This document shows positions 1-5,673 of a DNA stretch of 5,673 bases, in pieces. Position 1 is the first letter of the stretch, and every line of letters begins with the position of its first letter. The notes under the pieces are model-generated. The model was not told the origin of the DNA. It did not search any database and worked only from the letters and a program-made list of their open reading frames with translations. The DNA is from an uncultured Eubacteriales bacterium (GTDB taxonomy: Bacteria; Bacillota_A; Clostridia; Saccharofermentanales; Saccharofermentanaceae): NCBI GenBank assembly GCA_900313405.1, contig OMQY01000035.1, forward strand, positions 1 through 5,673. Direction: 5' to 3'. Both the position numbers and the translations under genes were made by a program.

Positions 1-801
1 ATCGCGGTCCGGCAACCTGCAGAGACCGCTCTGCCAGGCGTGAAGTGCTGTTGCCAGTGAACTGTCAGGCATCTTGCCTGCAAGATGAAGTGCCGCTGCT
101 GCAACCGATAAATGCCCGTGATCCTGAAGTGAGAACAGCCCGGATTTTATGGCCGAGGCAGAAGGGTGATCGTCAGTGATATCACCGGATGAATAGCCGG
201 ATCCGACGCGGGGAATCATGTGGACCTTGAAGTGAGCGCCGATATGGTGCATGGCTCTGAGATAGTCGAGTGCCAGAATGGAATTGGGCTGCCTGAGTGT
301 ATTGCGCAGAAGGTCTTCACCGATATCAAGACCTTGAGCCTTGACGGCACCGACGATCGCTTCGGCTCTGGCAGATGGGAAGGAGTTGCCGTCGGACAGT
401 GATGCTTTAAGGAGCGATGTATAAACATCGGATGACTCGAAGTCGTATCCGGCAAGTGAGGAGAGCAGAGACGGATCCTCACAGTCAACTCCCCAGGCGA
501 TATCCGTTACAACGCCTGTTCTGTAAAGCAGTTCAACAGCTCCGCTCGCGAATCTCTCAGACGGAGCACAAGCAAAAGTAAACGGAAGCTCCAGTACCAG
601 GTCGGCTCCGCATTTGAGTGCCTGTGATGCACGAACGTGCTTGGGAAGGACTGAAGGCAGGCCTCTTTGTGTGAACGAGCCGCTCATTACGGCAAGAACG
701 ACGGCACGCTTGTCACCGACCAGCTCTCTTGCTCTGGAGATGAGATACTCGTGTCCGTTATGGAACGGGTTATATTCAGCAATTATTCCGATGACTCTCA
801 T
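1..801 (-). CDS. tmcAL: tRNA(Met) cytidine acetate ligase (TmcAL/YlbM family), partial, C-terminus missing
   Basis: Known role of the family: a cytoplasmic enzyme that uses ATP and free acetate, through an acetyl-adenylate, to make N4-acetylcytidine at C34 of elongator tRNA(Met). Seen here: reading the minus strand from 801 gives 267 uninterrupted codons to the window edge, so the rest of the protein (full-length members are about 400 residues) lies outside. The N-terminus MRVIGIIAEYNPFHNGH carries the HxGH nucleotidyltransferase motif at residues 14-17. Further family blocks are MSGSFTQRG (39-47), GADLVLELPF (65-74), SERFASGAVELL (81-92), QPNSILALDYL (171-181) and SASAIK (214-219), the last matching the usual SATAIR-like block. 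The ATG is supported by GGAAG at 812-808, six bases upstream, and by the HxGH motif sitting at its normal distance from the start. The gene is divergent from the 876-2171 gene. No frameshift or missing key residue is seen in the visible part. Confidence 0.93.
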   Translation of the reverse strand, partial: MRVIGIIAEYNPFHNGHEYLISRARELVGDKRAVVLAVMSGSFTQRGLPSVLPKHVRASQALKCGADLVLELPFTFACAPSERFASGAVELLYRTGVVTDIAWGVDCEDPSLLSSLAGYDFESSDVYTSLLKASLSDGNSFPSARAEAIVGAVKAQGLDIGEDLLRNTLRQPNSILALDYLRAMHHIGAHFKVHMIPRVGSGYSSGDITDDHPSASAIKSGLFSLQDHGHLSVAAAALHLAGKMPDSSLATALHAWQSGLCRLPDRD

Positions 802-827
802 GCAATACTTCCGCAGACTTCCTTCTT

Positions 828-836
828 TGGTATAAT
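828..836 (+). promoter_or_regulatory. Candidate extended -10 promoter for the 876-2171 gene
   Basis: TGGTATAAT fits the extended -10 pattern TGnTATAAT exactly. The predicted start of transcription is near 843, about 33 bases before the ATG at 876. No good -35 box is present at the normal distance (the nearest is TTCCGC at 809-814), which is tolerable for an extended -10 promoter. The site lies 27 bases upstream of the divergent gene's ATG and partly overlaps the region used by the opposite-strand promoter candidate. Confidence 0.5.
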
Positions 837-846
837 CCAATATGTA

Positions 847-876
847 ATTATATTAGATGAAGCGGATCTTATGCAA
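847..876 (-). promoter_or_regulatory. Candidate sigma-A promoter for tmcAL
   Basis: On the minus strand TTGCAT (876-871) is followed after 18 bases by a perfect TATAAT (852-847). The -10 box lies 45 bases before the tmcAL ATG at 801, leaving room for a short leader with GGAAG at 812-808. The -35 box overlaps the start codon of the divergent gene at 876. This is a match by eye to the consensus; no transcript data are available. Confidence 0.5.
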
Positions 877-2171
877 TGAAAAGAAAGACACAACGATTCA
901 TAGAAGCTCAGAGCGGTCAGCGTAAGAGCCTGATCGAGAGGATCGATCTCAAGCACGTCATTATCGCGGCGGCAGTGCTTGTGGTCGCCGTGATACTGGG
1001 CAGTCTCTATATCTGGTATGTAAGGACATACGGCGGAGCCCGTAAGATATCCGTTTACAATGAGACACGCGCCGACTACGAGTGGCGTAAGATCGCGTCG
1101 GATGAGGGTATCACGTGTGATTATCTGCTCTCGAGGACCAATAATCTGATGATCGACGGCGGCGAAGAGGGCACGATGATACCTTCATGGCTGATGATAG
1201 AGGGAAGGCTCGTGACAGAGCCTCAGGAGGAATCCGGGATCTACGATCTGAGCGATCAGGCGCTCCTTCTTAAGATATATGTCAGGAAGGCCGATCGCAA
1301 GGAAGCCAAGAAGCTTAAGAAGAGAGTCATGTCGGAGATCGACATAGCCTCTCAGCCCCTCGATGACAGGATGATGTGGCTCGAGGCCTTTGTAGAGTAT
1401 TATTCTGTCTATGGAACAACATCGGATCTTCACAAGATAGAGGATATGACAGAGGAGCTTTTCGATGAAGAGGGAATGCTCAGGCCGGTAACTCTTACTT
1501 ATGCTGAATACCACCAGAATGCCATCGGGCTCAGCGAAGAAGAGTATACGGACCCGACGCTTGATACAAGACCCGGACTGGCAGACGAGAGTTATGCCGA
1601 TATTGAAGGGGTAGAACTGTCGGCAATAAGGCTCAGACTTATCAAGACTCTTGAAGACAACGATTTCCTCCCGGAAGGAAGCTTTGAACGTAATCTGGCA
1701 ATTGTTAAGGGCGGCGTGGTATCAGACAGCATACCGCTGTTCTCCTATGCATATACGATCGCCGGTGACGGCAGTGTAAGTTATATTCATTCGTACAGAC
1801 ATGCCGCGGCGATAAGCGTATCCGAGTCCGTAACGGTAATGCGTAATCTGGCAGAGGTCGGAGAGCTGCCCGGGCAGGCATTCTCGTGGCTTAAGTCGAC
1901 ATTTATGAATGAAGGTGTCATCAGGGAGGATTATTACATTTCTACCGGAAAGACCGAAGGGGCTGAGTCTGTGGATTCCTATCTGGACATCATGAGCATC
2001 GCCATCGAGAGCGGTGACCGCGATCTTTACGGCTCTGCCTGCGCCCGTGAGGGAGCGAGAGTAGCTACCTACTCCGGAAGCCCTGCACTCAGCATGATAT
2101 TCAGGACTTCAGGTGATCGCTATGTCTTCTATGCTTCAGAGAATCTGGGAATGATACTCGCCCTTACATGA
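876..2171 (+). CDS. Membrane-anchored protein of unknown function, possibly GH8-like (six-hairpin glycosidase fold)
   Basis: I do not firmly recognise this 431-residue protein. Seen: a basic, cytosolic N-terminus (residues 1-27, rich in K and R), one hydrophobic helix at about 28-49 (VIIAAAVLVVAVILGSLYIW) with no lipobox or clear cleavage site, then about 380 mostly hydrophilic residues. By the positive-inside rule the large domain should be outside the membrane. The domain is predominantly helical in appearance. Blocks such as IPLFSYAY (286-293), SESVTVMRNLAEVG (316-329), ESVDSYLDIMSIAIESGDRDLY (364-385, in two parts around YLDIM) and a closing ENLGMILAL (422-430) recall the helical-hairpin spacing of GH8-like glycosidases in Bacillota. 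This is a recollected resemblance, not an alignment, and the canonical GH8 general-acid SEG motif is not evident. The start has only a weak ribosome site (GAAGCGG near 860-866). It is followed after 80 bases by pta, with no terminator visible between them, so some readthrough is possible. An unrelated helical membrane-anchored domain is the alternative. Confidence 0.9.
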   Translation: MKRKTQRFIEAQSGQRKSLIERIDLKHVIIAAAVLVVAVILGSLYIWYVRTYGGARKISVYNETRADYEWRKIASDEGITCDYLLSRTNNLMIDGGEEGTMIPSWLMIEGRLVTEPQEESGIYDLSDQALLLKIYVRKADRKEAKKLKKRVMSEIDIASQPLDDRMMWLEAFVEYYSVYGTTSDLHKIEDMTEELFDEEGMLRPVTLTYAEYHQNAIGLSEEEYTDPTLDTRPGLADESYADIEGVELSAIRLRLIKTLEDNDFLPEGSFERNLAIVKGGVVSDSIPLFSYAYTIAGDGSVSYIHSYRHAAAISVSESVTVMRNLAEVGELPGQAFSWLKSTFMNEGVIREDYYISTGKTEGAESVDSYLDIMSIAIESGDRDLYGSACAREGARVATYSGSPALSMIFRTSGDRYVFYASENLGMILALT

Positions 2172-2187
2172 TTTCCTTATTTATTAT

Positions 2188-2216
2188 TTGAAAAGACAAT
2201 GACGTAAGAGTATACT
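2188..2216 (+). promoter_or_regulatory. Sigma-A promoter of the pta-ackA operon
   Basis: TTGAAA (2188-2193) and TATACT (2211-2216) are separated by exactly 17 bases, five of six matches to consensus in each hexamer when compared with TTGACA and TATAAT. Transcription would begin near 2223, giving a leader of about 29 bases before the pta ATG at 2252. The -10 box is embedded in a 10-base palindrome, GAGTATACTC (2208-2217). Its position directly upstream of a well-formed ribosome binding site makes this the best-supported promoter in the window. Confidence 0.75.
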
Positions 2217-2237
2217 CGTAATCGTGAAATTTCCCGT

Positions 2238-2244
2238 GAAGGAG
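2238..2244 (+). promoter_or_regulatory. Ribosome binding site of pta
   Basis: GAAGGAG ends seven bases before the ATG at 2252. It is a strong Shine-Dalgarno match at good spacing and fixes the pta start; the following protein begins with the normal family N-terminus. Confidence 0.85.
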
Positions 2245-2251
2245 TATAACT

Positions 2252-3244
2252 ATGGCATTTATAGACGAGATCAAAGCACGCGCCAAGGCAGACAAGAAGA
2301 GGATCGTTCTTCCCGAGTCTATGGATAAGAGAACTTACGAGGCCGCTGAGAAGATCATCAAGGAAGATCTGGCTGACATCATCATCATCGGTACACCCGA
2401 AGAGATCGAGGCTAACAAGGGTGACTTCGATATTACGGGAGCTACGATCGTAGATCCTTTCAACGACCCCAATAAGCAGAAGTATATCGACAAGTTTGTC
2501 GAACTCAGGAGCAAGAAGGGCGTAACAGCCGAGATCGCTCAGGAGACCATGGAGAAGGATTATATGTACTATGCTTGCCTTATGTGCAAGTGCGGTGATG
2601 CTGACGGTGCAGTATCCGGTGCATGTCATTCAACAGGTAACACTATCCGTCCGGCATTGCAGCTCTTGAAGACAAAGCCCGGCATCAGTTCCGTATCGGG
2701 ATTCTTCCTTATGGAAGTTCCGGACTGCACACTGGGTGAGAACGGACTGTTTGTTTTCGCTGACTGCGCTGTTAATACAGACTTCGATTCAGCTAAGCTC
2801 GCTGAGATCGCCAAGTTGTCTGCCGAGTCCTTCGAGGCTCTGACGGCAAAGAGCGCTAAGGTGGCTATGCTGTCTTATTCCACAATGGGATCTGCCAAGC
2901 ACGATGACGTTACAAAGGTAGCTGATGCAGTTAAGATCGCCAAGGAGAACTATCCTGAACTTGATATCGACGGCGAGCTTCAGCTCGATGCGGCTCTCGT
3001 ACCTGAGGTTGCAGCTCTTAAGGCACCCGGCAGTACTGTTGCAGGACATGCCAACACTCTCGTATTCCCTTCGCTCGAAGCAGGTAATATCGGATATAAG
3101 CTCGTTCAGAGACTTGCCAAGGCCGGAGCATACGGTCCGGTCCTTCAGGGCCTGTCCATGCCGGTCAATGACCTGTCCAGAGGCTGCTATGCTGACGATA
3201 TTGTCGGTACGGTTGCCATCACGGCTGTTCAGGCACAGGGTTAA
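2252..3244 (+). CDS. pta: Phosphate acetyltransferase (phosphotransacetylase)
   Basis: Catalyses acetyl-CoA + phosphate = acetyl phosphate + CoA in the cytoplasm; with AckA it forms the main acetate-producing, ATP-yielding route of fermenters. The protein is 330 residues, the length of the short single-domain class without the N-terminal regulatory domain of the E. coli type. Seen: KKRIVLPES (15-23), the DADGAVSGACHST block (117-128), TIRPAL (131-136) with Arg133, and the C-terminal LQGLSMPVNDLSRG (298-311). Ser309 and Arg310 fall at the same numbers as the catalytic-site serine and arginine known from Methanosarcina thermophila Pta, with Asp315/Asp316 just after; Arg86 and Arg133 are near the positions of its CoA/phosphate-contact arginines. 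A CxxCxC arrangement (Cys109, Cys112, Cys114) just before the DADG block looks unusual. It is the first gene of an operon with ackA, 24 bases apart, and has its own promoter at 2188-2216. Confidence 0.97.
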   Translation: MAFIDEIKARAKADKKRIVLPESMDKRTYEAAEKIIKEDLADIIIIGTPEEIEANKGDFDITGATIVDPFNDPNKQKYIDKFVELRSKKGVTAEIAQETMEKDYMYYACLMCKCGDADGAVSGACHSTGNTIRPALQLLKTKPGISSVSGFFLMEVPDCTLGENGLFVFADCAVNTDFDSAKLAEIAKLSAESFEALTAKSAKVAMLSYSTMGSAKHDDVTKVADAVKIAKENYPELDIDGELQLDAALVPEVAALKAPGSTVAGHANTLVFPSLEAGNIGYKLVQRLAKAGAYGPVLQGLSMPVNDLSRGCYADDIVGTVAITAVQAQG

Positions 3245-3253
3245 TCACTATAT

Positions 3254-3259
3254 AAGGAG
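3254..3259 (+). promoter_or_regulatory. Ribosome binding site of ackA
   Basis: AAGGAG lies nine bases before the ATG at 3269 and is followed by TAT, as is the pta site. An earlier ATG at 3261 is out of frame, one base from the Shine-Dalgarno and followed at once by TAA, so 3269 is the start. Confidence 0.85.
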
Positions 3260-3268
3260 TATGTAATT

Positions 3269-4465
3269 ATGAAGATTTTGGTAATCAACTGCGGATCCTC
3301 ATCCTGCAAGTTCCAGCTGTTCAATATCGATAACGGCGATGTATTGGCTAAGGGTAATGCTGAGCGTATCGGTATCGACGGTAAGCTTACCTATAAGCCT
3401 GCAGGTAAGGATGAAGTAGTTATCGAGGCTGATATGCCTGACCACAAGGTAGCGGTTACAATGATCCTCGACCAGCTGGTCGACAAGGATCACGGTGTTA
3501 TCGCAGATGTATCCGAGATCGCTGCGGTAGGTCACAGAGTCCTCCACGGAGGTAAGTACTACAGCGAGTCCGTTATCGTAAACGATGATGTTAAGAAGGT
3601 CATCCGCGACTGCTTTGACCTGGGCCCCTTGCACAATCCCGCTAACCTTATCGGTATCGAGGCATGCGAGGCAGTTCTTCCCGCAGGTACACCTCAGGTA
3701 GCAGTCTTTGATACGGCTTTCCATCAGACAATGCCCCCGAAGGCATATATGTATGCACTTCCTTACGAGTATTATGAGAAGTATGATATCCGCCGCTATG
3801 GTTTCCACGGAACATCTCATCGTTATGTTTCACGTCGTGTAGCAGATTTCCTCGGTGAGAAGTACGAGGATCTCAGGATCATCACATGCCACCTCGGCAA
3901 CGGTTCCTCCTTCGCAGCAGTTAAGGACGGTAAGTGCCAGGATACTTCAATGGGTCTTACTCCTCTTGCCGGTATCTGCATGGGTACCAGAACAGGTGAT
4001 ATCGATCCTGCTATCGTTCCTTTCATCCAGAAGAGAACAGGCATGTCTGCCGATGAGCTTGACACTCTTATGAATAAGCAGAGCGGTGTACAGGGCATCT
4101 CGGGCGTAAGCTCCGATTTCCGTGATCTGGCTAAGGCAGCATCCGAGGGTAACGAGCGCGCTCAGCTGGCTCTCGATATGTTCGTATATCAGGGAACGAA
4201 GATCGTAGGTTCTTACGCTGCCGCTATGGGCGGTGTGGATGTTATCGTCTTCACGGCAGGTATCGGTGAGAATACTTACGATGTAAGAGCAGGCATCTGC
4301 AAAAACCTTGAGTTCATGGGTGTTAAGGTCGATCCTGCCAAGAATGACGGTCTCCGTGGTAAGGAAGCCATCATCTCCGCAGACGATTCCAAGGTCAAGG
4401 TCGTAGTCATCCCCACTAATGAGGAGCTGGCTATCGCACAGGAGACAGAGGCACTCGTAAGATAA
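3269..4465 (+). CDS. ackA: Acetate kinase
   Basis: Transfers phosphate from acetyl phosphate to ADP, giving acetate and ATP, the last step of the Pta-AckA pathway; the reaction is reversible and lets the cell activate acetate. The protein is 398 residues, normal for the ASKHA-fold family. Seen: the first signature [10 protein letters not shown] (5-14) with Asn7, Ser10 and Ser12; GHRVLHGG (88-95); [11 protein letters not shown] (146-156) with the catalytic Asp148; GFHGTSH (178-184) with His180; HLGNGSS (208-214) with His208 and Asn211; [10 protein letters not shown] (238-247) with Arg241; TAGIGENT (329-336); and a C-terminal IPTNEE (381-386) carrying the magnesium-ligand glutamate. The numbering agrees with that of the characterised M. 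thermophila enzyme over most of its length. All key residues are present. It is co-transcribed behind pta, and a terminator follows 21 bases after the stop. Confidence 0.98.
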   Translation: MKILVINCGSSSCKFQLFNIDNGDVLAKGNAERIGIDGKLTYKPAGKDEVVIEADMPDHKVAVTMILDQLVDKDHGVIADVSEIAAVGHRVLHGGKYYSESVIVNDDVKKVIRDCFDLGPLHNPANLIGIEACEAVLPAGTPQVAVFDTAFHQTMPPKAYMYALPYEYYEKYDIRRYGFHGTSHRYVSRRVADFLGEKYEDLRIITCHLGNGSSFAAVKDGKCQDTSMGLTPLAGICMGTRTGDIDPAIVPFIQKRTGMSADELDTLMNKQSGVQGISGVSSDFRDLAKAASEGNERAQLALDMFVYQGTKIVGSYAAAMGGVDVIVFTAGIGENTYDVRAGICKNLEFMGVKVDPAKNDGLRGKEAIISADDSKVKVVVIPTNEELAIAQETEALVR

Positions 4466-4486
4466 GACGAGATCTCACGATCATAC

Positions 4487-4517
4487 AAAGCAGTTCCTTA
4501 GAGGGACTGCTTTTTTT
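4487..4517 (+). terminator. Rho-independent terminator of pta-ackA
   Basis: AAAGCAGTTCC (4487-4497) pairs with GGGACTGCTTT (4503-4513), one pair being G-U, around the loop TTAGA, and the 3' arm continues into an uninterrupted run of seven T (4511-4517). The stem starts 21 bases after the ackA stop. It should end the pta-ackA transcript and insulate metY, so metY needs its own promoter. Confidence 0.92.
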
Positions 4518-4560
4518 ATTTGGATAAGCCACGGTATAAAGCAGGTAGGAATCGGAAAGC

Positions 4561-4587
4561 TCAGATATAAGAACTTCTTATATCTGA
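4561..4587. repeat. Perfect 27-base palindrome upstream of metY, possible operator
   Basis: Half-site TCAGATATAAGAA (4561-4573) is followed by a single C (4574) and its exact reverse complement (4575-4587). The 13-base arms match without error. A one-base centre suits binding by a dimeric regulator to DNA; as RNA it could also fold into a 12-pair hairpin with a three-base loop. No T-run follows on either strand, so it is not an intrinsic terminator. It lies about 100 bases before the metY start and downstream of the ackA terminator, so control of metY is the natural guess. I do not recognise the half-site as that of a named regulator. Confidence 0.7.
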
Positions 4588-4604
4588 TAATATCCCATTG
4601 ATAT

Positions 4605-4633
4605 TTCAAGCCTCGAAAGTCAAGTGTTAGCAT
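4605..4633 (+). promoter_or_regulatory. Weak candidate promoter for metY
   Basis: TTCAAG (4605-4610) and TAGCAT (4628-4633) are 17 bases apart, and TG at 4625-4626 gives an extended -10 pattern. The hexamers are poor matches (three to four of six). Transcription would start near 4640, with a leader of about 48 bases, placing the palindrome at 4561-4587 upstream of the -35 where activators usually bind. A promoter must exist somewhere after the terminator; this is only the best candidate I found. Confidence 0.3.
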
Positions 4634-4673
4634 TACTCAGGATAAGCGATGGGCAATAAACATTGCAATGTCC

Positions 4674-4679
4674 GGGAGG
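4674..4679 (+). promoter_or_regulatory. Ribosome binding site of metY
   Basis: GGGAGG ends eight bases before the ATG at 4688 and fixes that start. A short palindrome, CATTGCAATG (4661-4670), lies just upstream. Confidence 0.8.
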
Positions 4680-4687
4680 TAAACACA

Positions 4688-5673
4688 ATGGCTATTTTAC
4701 AAAAGAATCTGGAGTTCGACACACTGAAGATCAACGGCGGATACAGTTCTGACGCTCACGCTCATTCGGTGAATGTCCCTATCTATCAATCAGCTGCTTT
4801 CGAGTTCGGAGATGAAGCAAGAGGCGAGAGGCTTTTTACTAACAGAGAACTCGGCTTCCTTTACTCAAGAGTAGGTAATCCTACGGTTGATGCGCTGGAG
4901 CAGAGGTTGGCAGCTCTTCACGGCGCCAATGCGGCGATCAGCTTTGCTTCAGGTATGGCGGCAATAACCAATACGCTTCTTCAAGTGGGGATCGGAGGAA
5001 GCATTCTTACTTCCTATCATCTTTACGGAGGCACTGTCGACAGCTTCAAGAAAGTCTATAAAGATTATGGCATCAGGATCGACTTCTCAAAGAATATCTA
5101 TGATCCCGCTAAACTTGAGGAGGATATCAAGGAAGATACAAAGGCTATCTATGTAGAGACTGTCAGCAATCCTACAACGGATGTTGCCGATCTCGAAGCT
5201 CTTGCAGAGCTTGCTCATAAGCACAACATCCCGCTTATCGTTGATAATACTTTGCTGACACCATATCTGCTTAATCCTATAGAATACGGTGCGGATATAG
5301 TTATCTATTCGGCTACCAAAAACCTGTCCGGCCACGGCAACGTAGTTGCGGGAATCGTAGTCGAGAAGGGTGGTTTTGATTGGCAGAACGGCAAGTTCCC
5401 GGCATTTACTGAGAAATATTACACATTAAGGGATGTCGAGAGTGATAATGAGGCAAGAAGTTTCCCTGAAGTATTCCCTGACTTTCCTTTTACGGCAAGA
5501 CTGAGACTTGTAGGCCTTAACTTTTTCGGAGCTAAGCTAAGTGCTTTTGAAGCTTATCTCGTGATCCTGGGTCTTGATACTCTCTCCGAGAGAATAAGAA
5601 AACAGCAGGAGAACCTCATAGATCTTGTGGACTTCCTTAATTCCAACGAGCATATCGCCTGGGTGAACTACCC
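4688..5673 (+). CDS. metY: O-acetylhomoserine sulfhydrylase (MetY-type Cys/Met metabolism PLP enzyme), partial, C-terminus missing
   Basis: Expected reaction: O-acetyl-L-homoserine + sulfide gives homocysteine + acetate, the direct-sulfhydrylation route to methionine, in the cytoplasm with pyridoxal phosphate. About 328 codons are open to the window edge; full-length members are about 425-430 residues, so roughly the last 100 are missing. Seen: VPIYQSAAFEF (30-40), YSRVGNPT (59-66) with the PLP-phosphate contact Tyr/Arg, ASGMAAI (87-93), ETVSNPTTDV (157-166), VDNT (185-188) with Asp186 expected to contact the PLP nitrogen, and SATKNLSGHGN (208-218) with the Schiff-base Lys211. FDWQNGKFPAFTE (230-242) and the segment around 270-302, ending LGLDTLSERI, are features of the longer MetY group rather than of the shorter cystathionine gamma-synthase or lyase group. 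The residues after Lys211 (NLSG) differ from the FIGG or WIGG usual in MetY. It stands alone behind the ackA terminator, and no SAM riboswitch or T-box is visible ahead of it. A methionine gamma-lyase or related activity cannot be excluded. Confidence 0.87.
   Translation, partial: MAILQKNLEFDTLKINGGYSSDAHAHSVNVPIYQSAAFEFGDEARGERLFTNRELGFLYSRVGNPTVDALEQRLAALHGANAAISFASGMAAITNTLLQVGIGGSILTSYHLYGGTVDSFKKVYKDYGIRIDFSKNIYDPAKLEEDIKEDTKAIYVETVSNPTTDVADLEALAELAHKHNIPLIVDNTLLTPYLLNPIEYGADIVIYSATKNLSGHGNVVAGIVVEKGGFDWQNGKFPAFTEKYYTLRDVESDNEARSFPEVFPDFPFTARLRLVGLNFFGAKLSAFEAYLVILGLDTLSERIRKQQENLIDLVDFLNSNEHIAWVNY

Noticed and set aside
220..879. Plus-strand and other open frames across the first 880 bases
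   Set aside because: They are shadows of the minus-strand tmcAL gene, which runs through the whole region with family motifs throughout.
2172..2187. Terminator between the membrane-protein gene and pta
   Set aside because: The region is AT-rich but contains no stem-loop, so no terminator can be supported.
2177..2629. 150-codon open frame on the minus strand opposite pta
   Set aside because: It lies fully or partly antisense to pta, whose product and start are certain. The translation has no recognisable domain, and it has the look of a frame kept open by the codon bias of the real gene.
3261..3266. ATGTAA start-stop just ahead of ackA
   Set aside because: The ATG is only one base from the Shine-Dalgarno AAGGAG, too close for initiation, and it is out of frame with ackA.
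3299..3820. 173-codon open frame on the minus strand opposite ackA
   Set aside because: It is antisense to highly conserved acetate kinase coding sequence. No family resemblance and no convincing ribosome site are seen.
4651..4673. Small hairpin GCAAT/ATTGC and palindrome CATTGCAATG before the metY ribosome site
   Set aside because: The stems are only five pairs and mutually exclusive, too weak to call a regulatory element without comparative support.
4518..4687. SAM (S-box) riboswitch, T-box or other leader RNA in front of metY
   Set aside because: I looked for the S-box core and the T-box antiterminator sequence and saw neither. There is also no second terminator between the palindrome and the metY start, which a transcription-attenuating riboswitch would need.

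Overview
The window looks like chromosomal DNA of an anaerobic, fermentative member of the Clostridia (Bacillota). The reasons are the 330-residue single-domain phosphotransacetylase next to acetate kinase, a tRNA(Met) cytidine acetate ligase (a family typical of Bacillota), AAGGAG-type ribosome binding sites, sigma-A-type promoters, and moderate GC with strong AAG and ATC codon preference. I cannot name the genus from the sequence alone.

Layout. Bases 1-801 (minus strand) hold the first 267 codons of tmcAL, which runs off the left edge. A 74-base divergent intergenic region (802-875) carries a promoter-like sequence on each strand, and the two overlap. Bases 876-2171 (plus) encode a 431-residue, N-terminally membrane-anchored protein whose extracytoplasmic part resembles, weakly, the GH8-like/six-hairpin glycosidase fold. 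After an 80-base gap with a near-consensus sigma-A promoter come pta (2252-3244) and ackA (3269-4465), an operon closed by a clear intrinsic terminator at about 4487-4517. The next stretch, up to 4687, carries a perfect 27-base palindrome and a weak promoter candidate. Bases 4688-5673 hold the first about 328 codons of a metY-type O-acetylhomoserine sulfhydrylase, which runs off the right edge.

How the genes fit together. Pta and AckA convert acetyl-CoA to acetate through acetyl phosphate, yielding ATP; the pathway is reversible. TmcAL consumes acetate and ATP to acetylate C34 of elongator tRNA(Met). MetY releases acetate while making homocysteine, the methionine precursor. Three of the four recognisable enzymes therefore touch the acetate pool and two touch methionine. 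That is a real biochemical overlap, but the window does not show that it reflects co-regulation.

Overall this is mainly a housekeeping region. I see no transposon, CRISPR array, phage, defence or RNA gene. The items most worth following up are the uncharacterised membrane-anchored protein, the overlapping divergent promoters and the palindrome upstream of metY.
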